The position numbers and the translations under genes were made by a program. Below the pieces are notes generated by a model. It was not told the origin of the DNA, made no database searches, and saw nothing but the letters and a program-made list of their open reading frames with translations. 64,000 bases of DNA, from the NCBI GenBank assembly GCA_900767875.1, contig CAAGAT010000003.1, positions 12,594-76,593 of the forward strand, given 5' to 3'. This DNA comes from an uncultured Sutterella sp. (GTDB taxonomy: Bacteria > Pseudomonadota > Gammaproteobacteria > Burkholderiales > Burkholderiaceae_F). Positions 34,456 to 42,002 of the stretch are shown piece after piece; position 1 is the stretch's first letter, and each line of letters begins with the position of its first letter.

Positions 34456-35628
34456 ATGAAAAATCCCACTCAGTTTTATGTCGTTGTGCCCCTGGGGCTC
34501 GAAGCGCTCTGCGCGCAGGAACTCGAATCGATCGGCATTGCCGGCGCCCGTGTCCAAAAGGGCGCGGTGACGTTTACGGGCTCCATGCTCGCCGCGCAGC
34601 GCGCTTGCCTGTACTGCCGCACCCCGAGCCGCATCCTGATGCGCGTGGGCGTGTCCGACTACGACGACGAAGAGGACATCTACAACTTTGCCTGCCGCAC
34701 CAAGTGGGAAAACTGGTTCGGGCCCGATGCGACCATCCGCGTGGACATCAACGCGCGCCGCTCGCCGCTGCGCAGCCTGGACTTTACGCTGCTGCGCATC
34801 AAGGACGGCATCTGCGACCGCTTCATGCACTTTATGGACAAGCGCCCGAGCGTGGATACGGCCAACCCCGACATCCGCGTCTTTGCCTTTGCCGACGAGT
34901 CGCACTGCACGTTCTATCTGGATTTGTGCGGTGAGGCGCTCTTTAAGCGCGGCTGGCGCACCGACAAGGGCGAGGCGCCCCTCAAGGAAAACCTCGCCTC
35001 GGGCCTGCTGATGCTTGCGGGCTGGACGAGCGGCACGCCCCTGCTCGATCCGTTCTGCGGCTCGGGCACGATCGCCATCGAGGCGGCCCTGGCCGCCTGC
35101 GGCGTGGCACCGGGCCTCAAGCGCCGGTTCCTTTTTGAAAACTTCTCGGGCTTTGACCACGAGGCCTGGCGCGAAGAGCTTGAGGAAGCCAAGGCGCAGG
35201 TCAACATGCACGCCGACGTGCACATTGCCGCCAGCGACATCAGCACGATCGTGGTGGGCAAGGCCGAGCAGAACGCGCGCCGCGCCGAGCTCGGAGCCCT
35301 CATCGACGACGGGCGCCTGCGCTTTTCTCAGTGCGACGCCCGAGCGGTGACGCCGCCGGCGACCGCGGGCCTGATCGTGGCCAACCCGCCCTACGGCGAG
35401 CAGTCCAACCCCAAGAGCGCCACGGTGGCCTCGATGATGAAGGACGTGGCCGACAACCTCAAAAACAATTTCTCGGGCTGGACGGCGCGCTTTCTGACGA
35501 GTGACCGCAATCTGCCGCATCAGATGCGCCTGAAGGAAAGCAAGAAGACGCCGCTTTTCAACGGCCCTCTGGAATGCCGCTTCTTTGAATTCAACCTGGT
35601 CTCGGGAAGTTTTCGCAGCAAGCCGTAA
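34456..35628 (+). CDS. THUMP-domain rRNA/tRNA guanine-N2 methyltransferase (RlmL N-terminal-like)
   Basis: A 390-residue SAM-dependent methyltransferase. The N-terminal ferredoxin-like and THUMP regions (residues 1-165; VVVPLGLEALCAQELESIG) precede the Rossmann domain with LLDPFCGSGTIAIEAAL (motif I) and the catalytic LIVANPPYGEQ (motif IV, NPPY). This matches the m2G2445 half of RlmL (YcbY/RlmL single-domain forms in beta-proteobacteria). No C-terminal RlmK domain is present. Confidence 0.88.
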   Translation: MKNPTQFYVVVPLGLEALCAQELESIGIAGARVQKGAVTFTGSMLAAQRACLYCRTPSRILMRVGVSDYDDEEDIYNFACRTKWENWFGPDATIRVDINARRSPLRSLDFTLLRIKDGICDRFMHFMDKRPSVDTANPDIRVFAFADESHCTFYLDLCGEALFKRGWRTDKGEAPLKENLASGLLMLAGWTSGTPLLDPFCGSGTIAIEAALAACGVAPGLKRRFLFENFSGFDHEAWREELEEAKAQVNMHADVHIAASDISTIVVGKAEQNARRAELGALIDDGRLRFSQCDARAVTPPATAGLIVANPPYGEQSNPKSATVASMMKDVADNLKNNFSGWTARFLTSDRNLPHQMRLKESKKTPLFNGPLECRFFEFNLVSGSFRSKP

Positions 35629-35695
35629 CTGATCCGGACAACGCCGATTGGGCCGTGCACCGGTCGGAACCCCTTTGGGCAGCCGTCGGGGCGAC

Positions 35696-35723
35696 TTGCA
35701 ATTTTTTGAGCGGGTCGTAAAAT
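35696..35723 (+). promoter_or_regulatory. Promoter of tRNA-Glu
   Basis: TTGCAA (35696-35701), a 16-bp spacer and TAAAAT (35718-35723) predict a start near 35730, about 17 bp before the tRNA. Confidence 0.6.
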
Positions 35724-35746
35724 ACTGCCTCTCAGCAAAGCCTCTT

Positions 35747-35822
35747 GTCCCCATCGTCTAGAGGCCTAGGACATGACCCTCTCACGGTTAGAACTGGGGT
35801 TCGAATCCCCATGGGGACGCCA
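35747..35822 (+). tRNA. tRNA-Glu (anticodon CTC)
   Basis: A 76-nt cloverleaf with encoded CCA. Acceptor GTCCCCA pairs with TGGGGAC; anticodon stem TGACC/GGTTA holds loop CTCTCAC with anticodon CTC at 35781-35783; the T-arm contains GGTTCGAATCC. The next gene starts only 26 bp downstream. Confidence 0.96.
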
Positions 35823-35848
35823 ATCACACAAAACGGCGGGAGAAAACG

Positions 35849-37783
35849 TTGTTTTGCAGAGCGCCGAAAACACCGCGAAAACCCAATGACAAGAAAGGGT
35901 TCGCGGTTTTTTGTTGTCTGTTTTCGCAGCTGCCCTCCAAGTCCTGGTTCCCCGCTTTGAGGTGCCTGCTGGCTGTGGGGACGCTTGCCGTTCTCTCGTT
36001 TGCGGCGGGGTGGCCGGTTGCCTTGGCCGGGCCGGCGGACGGCGACACGCGCCCCGTGGTGCGCATCGGACTGGCCGATACGTTTGCGCCGGATTTTTAC
36101 ATCAACACTTACGCGCCGACCGTTCAATACCTCAAAAAACGTCTTCCCCAATACCGATTCGAGTCGGTGGAGTTTGCCCATGACTCCCTGCTGACGGTCG
36201 GTCAGGCGCGCGGCCTGGACTTTTTGGTGAGCAGTGCCGGCACCTTCGGTGTGCGGGGGCAGGAGCTCGGCATCGAGCACATCGTCATCCGCAAGCGCGC
36301 CGACGTCAAAAACGCCTCGCGCACCGTGGCCGCCGTGTTCGTGGCCCGCTCGGACAACGAGCGCATCAAAACCCTGGCGGATATGCGGCACAAGCGGGCG
36401 GCCGCCACCACTGCCTCAAGTTTTGACGGCTGGCTGATCGCCCAGGACGAAATCGCTCGGGCGGGTTTTTCGCCCGATCGCTTTTTCTCGTCCGTTCAAT
36501 TCACCGAATTCAACTACCCGGACGTCATCAGCCGTGTGCTCGTCGGGCAGGCCGACGTCGGTGTGCTCACGCGCTGTGAGTTGGAAAATCTCGAGCAGCA
36601 GGGGCTGATTGATCCGCAATCCGTCAAGGTCATCAACGAAAAGGACGCGGCCGACGAGCCGTGCCGGCGCTCTTCGGACTTGTATCCGGCCGAGGTGTTT
36701 GCCGTTTTTCCGCACACGGATGCCGAACTGGCCAAAGCCGTGACGATCGCCCTGCTGCAAATGCCCGTCTACGACAAGGCTGAGCCGGGCTGGGAATGGG
36801 TGACGGTCAACGACTTCGTCAACATTTCCGGACTGCTCGAGCGCCTGTCCCTGGGCAGCTACGCCTACCAGGGCCAATACACGGTCGGTGCGCTGGCCCG
36901 GCGCTACAAAACCGAAATCATTTTGGTGCTCGCGCTCATCGCCGCCACCCTTTTTCACATTCTGCGCGTGGACGCCCTGGTGATGCAGCGTACGCGGGAA
37001 CTCATGCGGGCGGTGGCCGAAAAGGAGGCGCTGCTCGAGCGCATGAAGCGTACGCAAAGCTACCTGCAGCTTTTGGAACGCAACACGATCGTCAGTCAGC
37101 TCTCGAGCCTTTTTGCCCACGAGATGAAGCAGCCGGTCACCAACATCATCAACTACGCCGGCGGTCTGAAAATGATGCACAAACTCGGGCGTCGTGATCC
37201 GGCCGCCGAAGAGCGGGCCCTTGAGGCCATCAACGATCAGGCCCACCGGATGGCCCAGATCGTCGATCGCGTGCGGGCCTACGCCAAACACGAACCGTTG
37301 GCCAAAAGCGAGTGTGTGCTGGCCGACATCGTCTCGACGATGCTTGAAAACTTCCGGCTCGCGCAAAAGACGGTCAGCGCGGTGCGCGTGTCTGTTGCGG
37401 GCGGCATCCGCGTCAAGGCCGAACCCGTGTCGCTGGAGTTGATGCTTTTGAATCTCGTGCGCAATGCCGAACGGGCGGCCAGCGTCAATGCCCGGCCCGA
37501 AGTGTTCATTTCGGCCACGGCCGACGCGCAGCAGGTGCGCGTGACCGTTTCGGACAACGGACCGCGGGTGAGCGATTCGCTTTTTGACGAGCTCGGGCGT
37601 ATCGGCGGCGTGCAAAGCGCGCAGGGGCTGGGGATGGGCCTGGCCATCGCCAAGGGAATTGCGGAAAATCACAACGGGCATTTGGAGTTTTCCCGCTCCG
37701 CGGGCGGCGGTCTGGCCGTCACGCTGGTGATGCCCTGCGACAACACGGACAAGACGACTCATGAGCAAGAACCTTCCGCCTGA
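35849..37783 (+). CDS. TtrS-like sensor histidine kinase with PhnD-type sensor domain
   Basis: A 644-residue membrane sensor kinase. After a signal/anchor (about residues 37-58) a periplasmic phosphonate-binding-protein-like domain runs to about residue 330 (VRIGLADTFAPDFYINTYAP; PAEVFAVFPHTDAELA). A transmembrane helix near 353-372, a coiled linker, and the kinase core follow: H-box AHEMKQPVTNIINY (His about 424), N-box LLNLVRNAERAA, G1 VSDNGP, G2 GLGMGLAIAKG. This layout is that of TtrS, the tetrathionate sensor, and of related sensors for respiratory acceptors. TTG at 35849 is chosen because GGGAG lies 6 bases upstream and no in-frame ATG exists nearby. It overlaps the regulator gene by 23 bp. 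Confidence 0.88.
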   Translation: MFCRAPKTPRKPNDKKGFAVFCCLFSQLPSKSWFPALRCLLAVGTLAVLSFAAGWPVALAGPADGDTRPVVRIGLADTFAPDFYINTYAPTVQYLKKRLPQYRFESVEFAHDSLLTVGQARGLDFLVSSAGTFGVRGQELGIEHIVIRKRADVKNASRTVAAVFVARSDNERIKTLADMRHKRAAATTASSFDGWLIAQDEIARAGFSPDRFFSSVQFTEFNYPDVISRVLVGQADVGVLTRCELENLEQQGLIDPQSVKVINEKDAADEPCRRSSDLYPAEVFAVFPHTDAELAKAVTIALLQMPVYDKAEPGWEWVTVNDFVNISGLLERLSLGSYAYQGQYTVGALARRYKTEIILVLALIAATLFHILRVDALVMQRTRELMRAVAEKEALLERMKRTQSYLQLLERNTIVSQLSSLFAHEMKQPVTNIINYAGGLKMMHKLGRRDPAAEERALEAINDQAHRMAQIVDRVRAYAKHEPLAKSECVLADIVSTMLENFRLAQKTVSAVRVSVAGGIRVKAEPVSLELMLLNLVRNAERAASVNARPEVFISATADAQQVRVTVSDNGPRVSDSLFDELGRIGGVQSAQGLGMGLAIAKGIAENHNGHLEFSRSAGGGLAVTLVMPCDNTDKTTHEQEPSA

Positions 37784-38390
37784 TTTGATCCGCATCGTCG
37801 ACGATGATCCGTCGGTGTGCGCCTCACTGACCTTCATTTTACAGATCGCCGGTTTTGACGTCGTCTCCTACAACAGCGCCGATCAGTTTCTCGAGCAGGC
37901 CTCGCAGGGTCGGGACGGCTGCGTGCTTTTGGACGTCAAGATGCCCGGCCGCAGCGGACTGGAGCTCTTTGACGAGATTCGGCGGCGCAGAATGCTGCTG
38001 CCCGTGATTTTTCTGACCGGCCACGGCGACATTGAAATGGCCGTGCAGGCTCTGCACGACGGCGCCTTTGATTTTCTCGTCAAGCCGGCCGAACCCGAAC
38101 GCCTGATCGAAAAGGTGAAAAAAGCCGTTCAGGAGTGCCGCTCGGTGCGCTGCCGCGCGCAGGAAAAACGCGAGGTGGAGTCCCTGATGGCACGCCTGAC
38201 GCCCGCCGAGGCACAGGTGGCGCAGCTCATGGCCAAGGGATTGCCGGTCAAAACCATCGCCTCGGTTTTGGAAGTTAGCGAACAGGCCGTCAAGGTACAC
38301 CGCTCGTCGGTCTACCACAAGCTCGACGTGATCAATCCGGTAGAAGTGGCCGGCATCGTGACCGAATGGAATCGGAGTCGGGAAAAATGA
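37761..38390 (+). CDS. FixJ/TtrR-type response regulator
   Basis: A 209-residue two-component regulator: receiver domain with IVDDDPSVCASL, phospho-acceptor Asp58 in CVLLDVKMPG, FLTGHGD and the Lys in FDFLVKPAEPERL; then a LuxR-type helix-turn-helix (LTPAEAQVAQLMAKGLPVKT, VLEVSEQAVKVHRSSVYHKL). It overlaps the kinase gene by 23 bp and its stop overlaps the next ATG (ATGA at 38387), so kinase, regulator and flavoprotein form one operon. Confidence 0.93.
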   Translation: MSKNLPPDLIRIVDDDPSVCASLTFILQIAGFDVVSYNSADQFLEQASQGRDGCVLLDVKMPGRSGLELFDEIRRRRMLLPVIFLTGHGDIEMAVQALHDGAFDFLVKPAEPERLIEKVKKAVQECRSVRCRAQEKREVESLMARLTPAEAQVAQLMAKGLPVKTIASVLEVSEQAVKVHRSSVYHKLDVINPVEVAGIVTEWNRSREK

Positions 38391-39859
38391 TTTCACGCCG
38401 CCGTCTGCTCGGGGTTTTGGGGGCCGCTGCGTTTTGGGCTTCGGCCGCGCGGGGCGCGGCAGAGCAAAACGCTCCGGCTTGGGAGCGTTTCTACGACGTC
38501 GTGGTGGTCGGCGGCGGGGGCGCGGGCCTGGCGGCGGCCGTCTCGGCCGCTCAGAACGGCGCCACGGTTTGTCTTATTGAAAAGCTGCCGCTTTTGGGAG
38601 GCGACACGCTGCGCAGCACCGGATACTTTTCCTGTGTGGAGCCGCGGCGACAAAAACTCAACGGCATTGAGGACTCTTGGTCGCTGCACTTTAGGCAGAC
38701 GATTGAGGCGGGCGGCAACCTGGCCGATCCCACGATTGTCCGGCGCATGATTTGGGAGGCGCCCGAAACCGTGGCCTGGCTCGAGCGCTGCGGCGTGCTC
38801 TTTCAGGACACGGTGTACGAAATCTACGGGGCGCGCCACAAGCGATGCCTCAAGCCTTTGCTGCCGCGCGGCACGGCCTACGTGCGCGCGCTTGCGGAAG
38901 CGGCCGCGGCTTTGAACGTCGACATGCGGCTCGAAACAGCCTTAAGCGACATTCATTTTGACGCGCGGGGACGGGCCGTCGGCATCTCGGCGGTGACGTC
39001 GGACGGCCGGACGCTTCGCTTGGGTGCCCGTCGGGGCATCGTGCTGGCCAGCGGCGGGTTCGGCGCCAATGCCGAGATGGTCAGCCGCTATGCGCCGCAG
39101 CTGGCGGGACTGGCCACCGACAATTCGCCGGGCTCGACGGGGGACGCCCTCCCATTGGCCCGCCGCTACGGCATTGCGCTCGAAGGGCTCGAATACGTCG
39201 AGTGCGTGGCCGGCAACCCGCCGGGGCGAAAGACCCATGCGCGTCTTTTCATTCCGGCCGATTTTGTCCTCATCAACGAGCGGGGAAAACGCTTTGTCGA
39301 GGAGGATGCGCTGAGGCTCGAGCTCACGCAGGCCATTTTGCGGCAGCCCAACCGCCGCTGCTTTACGGTGTTTGACGCGCAGGGCGTCGAGCATCTCGAT
39401 CCGATTTCGCAAAAGGGGCTGTATCAGGCGCTGGTGGCCGACGAGGCCTTCAGTGCGGACACGCTCGGAGAGCTGGCCGAGCTGATGGGCTTGCCGGTGC
39501 GCACCTTCAAAGAGCAGATCGCCGCCTACAACCGGCGCAGCAGCTGGGGACAGGAATCGGGACGGCAGCCGCAGGACAAATGCTCCCGCGAAGGGTGCAC
39601 GCCGCTGCTGCAGCCGCCTTTTTGGGCCTACGAGGTGGGACTGACGATTCACTACACGCCGGGCGGCATCGTCGTCGACGAGTTCGGGCGCGTCAAAAGA
39701 GGGGATCGGAGCATCGTGCCGGGGCTTTGGGCCGCCGGCGAGGTGACGGGCAGCGTGCACGGCTCCAACAGGCTGGGCGGCAACGGCCTGGCCGATGCGC
39801 TCACATTCGGCAGGCTCACCGGAGAGGCGGCGGCCAGAAATGCGCCGAAAAATTTTTAA
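38387..39859 (+). CDS. Tat-exported FAD-dependent fumarate-reductase-like flavoprotein
   Basis: A 490-residue flavoprotein. The N-terminus SRRRLLGVLGAAAF is a Tat signal; VVVVGGGGAGLAAAVSAAQ is the FAD-binding loop. Reductase residues of the Fcc3/fumarate-reductase family are partly kept: Arg about 310 (EEDALRLEL), His about 422 in HYTPGG, and Arg about 462 in SNRLGGN. The usual HPT substrate motif is replaced by VAGNPPG. It lacks a haem domain, so it needs an external electron donor. Translational coupling (ATGA) to the regulator implies that it is this system's output. Substrate unknown; an unsaturated carboxylate is likely. Confidence 0.85.
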   Translation: MISRRRLLGVLGAAAFWASAARGAAEQNAPAWERFYDVVVVGGGGAGLAAAVSAAQNGATVCLIEKLPLLGGDTLRSTGYFSCVEPRRQKLNGIEDSWSLHFRQTIEAGGNLADPTIVRRMIWEAPETVAWLERCGVLFQDTVYEIYGARHKRCLKPLLPRGTAYVRALAEAAAALNVDMRLETALSDIHFDARGRAVGISAVTSDGRTLRLGARRGIVLASGGFGANAEMVSRYAPQLAGLATDNSPGSTGDALPLARRYGIALEGLEYVECVAGNPPGRKTHARLFIPADFVLINERGKRFVEEDALRLELTQAILRQPNRRCFTVFDAQGVEHLDPISQKGLYQALVADEAFSADTLGELAELMGLPVRTFKEQIAAYNRRSSWGQESGRQPQDKCSREGCTPLLQPPFWAYEVGLTIHYTPGGIVVDEFGRVKRGDRSIVPGLWAAGEVTGSVHGSNRLGGNGLADALTFGRLTGEAAARNAPKNF

Positions 39860-40010
39860 TTTTTCTCCTTTTAAATTCAAAATGCAATAAACGGACGGTT
39901 ATGTCTTTCGCTTGGGGTGTTTTCTAACATGAGGACATCAAAAAACAGGCGGTTTCGGCCCGTTTGCCGGGACTGCGCCTGTGAACAACACCAAGAGGAG
40001 AGACACAGAT
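39860..40010 (+). promoter_or_regulatory. Leader of the second flavoprotein gene with long hairpin
   Basis: A/T-rich promoter-like sequence precedes a 7-bp stem, ACAGGCG (39945-39951) and CGCCTGT (39976-39982), with a structured 24-base loop containing CGG/CCG pairing. It may be a leader structure. No Fnr-type box is seen here. Confidence 0.4.
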
Positions 40011-41504
40011 ATGTCCGAAGTGCTCAATTCCCGCCGTAACTTTCTGAAGGCGGCAGCGTTCGGCGGCGCCGCCATGCTCGGCGCCGGTTCGACGGCCGCC
40101 GTGCAGGCCGCTCCCAAGAAGCCGGCCGAATCCACGTATGACTTCGTCATCGTGGGTGCGGGCTGCGGCGGTTTGGTCTGCGCCATTCGCGCGGCCCAGA
40201 AAGGTTTGAAGCCGATTCTTCTGGAAAAGATGGGCTCGCCGGCCGGCAACACCGTTTACTCGGCAGGCTTTATGCTCGGCGTGCACACCAAGGCTCAGCA
40301 GGCCAAGAACGCCAACGCTTCCGATACGACGGAAAAGTTCTACGAAGACATGATGAAGGTCTCCAAGGGGAAGGGCGACAAGGCTCTGACCCGCTACGTG
40401 GCCGAACATGCCGACGAAGTGATGAACTGGATGACCGACTACGTGGGCGTCAAGTACGCCGTCGGCATGAAGCTCGCCTTCCCGATGCTTGAACGCGCTC
40501 ACCTGACGATCGGCGAAGTCAAGCCGGGCGGCAAGCAGCTTTCCAACGTGCTGATGGCCAAGGCCCGCAAGCTCGGCGTCAAGATTCAGTTCAACACCAA
40601 GGTTGTGGAACTGACGACCGACGAGAACACGGGAGCCGTCACCGGCGTTCGCGCCCGCACCAAGAAGGGCACCGAAATCATCAACGGCAAGCTCGGCGTG
40701 GTGCTGGCCACGGGCGGCTACTCGGCCAACCAGGGCCTGGTGACGCAGTACTGCGGCAGCGCCGCCGCCTCCATGCCGATCCGCGGCTCGCGCATCATCG
40801 CCGGTGAAAACGTCGTGCTCACGCAGAAGGTGTTCGCCAAGCTCGTCAACGTCGATCAGTACCACTGCGGCCCGATTCACGGCCCGACCGGCGCCAACCC
40901 GCTCAACATTGTCAACAACGGCGTGTGCGTCAGTGCCGACACGAGCGAGCGTTTCACCGACGAAGGACAGACCTACGTGCAGATGAGCCGCGATACGGCC
41001 GGCAAGACCAAGGCCAACTGGGCCTTCATGATCGTCGACCAGGATACGCACGACATGAAGAAGCTGGCCAACGACTGGGAAAGCTATGCGCGCAACAAGG
41101 CGCCGGTCTTTAAGGCCGACACGATTGAGGAACTGGCTCAGAAGGCAGGCCTTGATCCCAAGAAGCTCGCCGCCGTGATCAAGGAATACAACAAGGCCTG
41201 CAAGGACAACACGCGCGGTCAGCTCACGCCGCCCAACAGCCTGCCCGAAGCGCGCCTCGTGCAGAAGGCTCCGTTCTACGCCGTTCCGTTCCAGGGCGGC
41301 ATGACGGCCACCTTCGGCGGCCCGCTCATCAACACGCGTGCTCAGGTGCTTGACACCGAAAACAACGTCGTGCGCGGTCTGTTTGCCATCGGCAACGCCG
41401 CCGGCGGCCTGTTCTACGACGACTACGTCGGCGGTGCCCAGCTCACGAGCGCGGCAGTCTTCGGTTACGCCGTCGCCGACTTTATGAAGGCCCGTATGGC
41501 CTGA
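40011..41504 (+). CDS. Tat-exported FAD-binding flavoprotein, second type
   Basis: A 497-residue flavoprotein with Tat motif SRRNFLKAAAFGG and FAD loop FVIVGAGCGGLVCAIRAAQ. The ATG at 40011 has AGAGGAGAG about 9 bases upstream. In place of the fumarate-reductase HxTMGG and HGxNRLGG motifs it has TATFGGP (about 434) and FYDDYVGGAQLTS (about 469), so the canonical catalytic His and Arg are absent. This is closer to the TcuA/ketosteroid-dehydrogenase-like side of the FAD_binding_2 family. The tetraheme cytochrome gene follows, separated by a terminator. Codon use is more biased to abundant codons than in the first flavoprotein, suggesting high expression. Confidence 0.85.
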   Translation: MSEVLNSRRNFLKAAAFGGAAMLGAGSTAAVQAAPKKPAESTYDFVIVGAGCGGLVCAIRAAQKGLKPILLEKMGSPAGNTVYSAGFMLGVHTKAQQAKNANASDTTEKFYEDMMKVSKGKGDKALTRYVAEHADEVMNWMTDYVGVKYAVGMKLAFPMLERAHLTIGEVKPGGKQLSNVLMAKARKLGVKIQFNTKVVELTTDENTGAVTGVRARTKKGTEIINGKLGVVLATGGYSANQGLVTQYCGSAAASMPIRGSRIIAGENVVLTQKVFAKLVNVDQYHCGPIHGPTGANPLNIVNNGVCVSADTSERFTDEGQTYVQMSRDTAGKTKANWAFMIVDQDTHDMKKLANDWESYARNKAPVFKADTIEELAQKAGLDPKKLAAVIKEYNKACKDNTRGQLTPPNSLPEARLVQKAPFYAVPFQGGMTATFGGPLINTRAQVLDTENNVVRGLFAIGNAAGGLFYDDYVGGAQLTSAAVFGYAVADFMKARMA

Positions 41505-41565
41505 TTCGGGTCAGAGGACTCACGGGCGCCATGCGAACCCCTCAGAGGCGCCCGTACGGATCTTT

Positions 41566-41607
41566 TCCCCGCTGGGTGCCGGCTTATGCCTCAGCGGGGA
41601 TTTTTTC
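41566..41607 (+). terminator. Strong terminator between flavoprotein and cytochrome genes
   Basis: TCCCCGCTG (41566-41574) pairs with CAGCGGGGA (41592-41600), followed by TTTTTT. It ends 13 bp before the cytochrome ATG. A second hairpin, ACGGGCGCC/GGCGCCCGT at 41522-41555, precedes it. Confidence 0.9.
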
Positions 41608-41619
41608 TTTACAGTCAAA

Positions 41620-41976
41620 ATGAACAAGAGAACTTTTCTTAGCGCCTGCGCCGCCGCCCTGTGCATGGGCGCTCTGGCGGCCTCAAGCGCTTGGGCGGCT
41701 GCCCCCACCATGCCCCTGAAGGGGGCGCACAAGACCATGAATCTGCCCTGCGAGGCCTGCCACGGGGACGTCAAACCCCGTGAGGTGCCCGAAGAGGCGG
41801 CCTGCATGACCTGTCATCAGAGCCGCGACGCGGTCAAGGCCAAGACGGCGCATCTCAAGCCCAATCCGCACTACGGGCACGACGACACTGTCGAGTGCAC
41901 GGCCTGCCACAAGGAACACCAGGAAAGCGTGCTGATCTGCGACGAATGCCACAAGTGGGGCTATAAGACCCCGTAG
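41620..41976 (+). CDS. Periplasmic tetraheme cytochrome c
   Basis: A 118-residue protein with a signal peptide (to about residue 26, SSAWA) and four CxxCH haem sites (CEACH, CMTCH, CTACH, CDECH). Size and spacing fit the tetraheme domain of flavocytochrome c reductases, here as a separate subunit. It probably carries electrons from a quinol-oxidising membrane cytochrome to the flavoprotein(s). The only purine-rich sequence upstream is inside the terminator stem, so initiation is unusual. No NapC/CymA-type quinol dehydrogenase gene is in the window. Confidence 0.93.
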   Translation: MNKRTFLSACAAALCMGALAASSAWAAAPTMPLKGAHKTMNLPCEACHGDVKPREVPEEAACMTCHQSRDAVKAKTAHLKPNPHYGHDDTVECTACHKEHQESVLICDECHKWGYKTP

Positions 41977-42002
41977 CGGGGTGGATCCGGTGCGTCGCCC
42001 TT

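Noticed and set aside
41968..41982. Hairpin ACCCCG-TAG-CGGGGT over the cytochrome stop codon as a terminator
   Set aside because: No T-run follows in either direction; the loop is only three bases.
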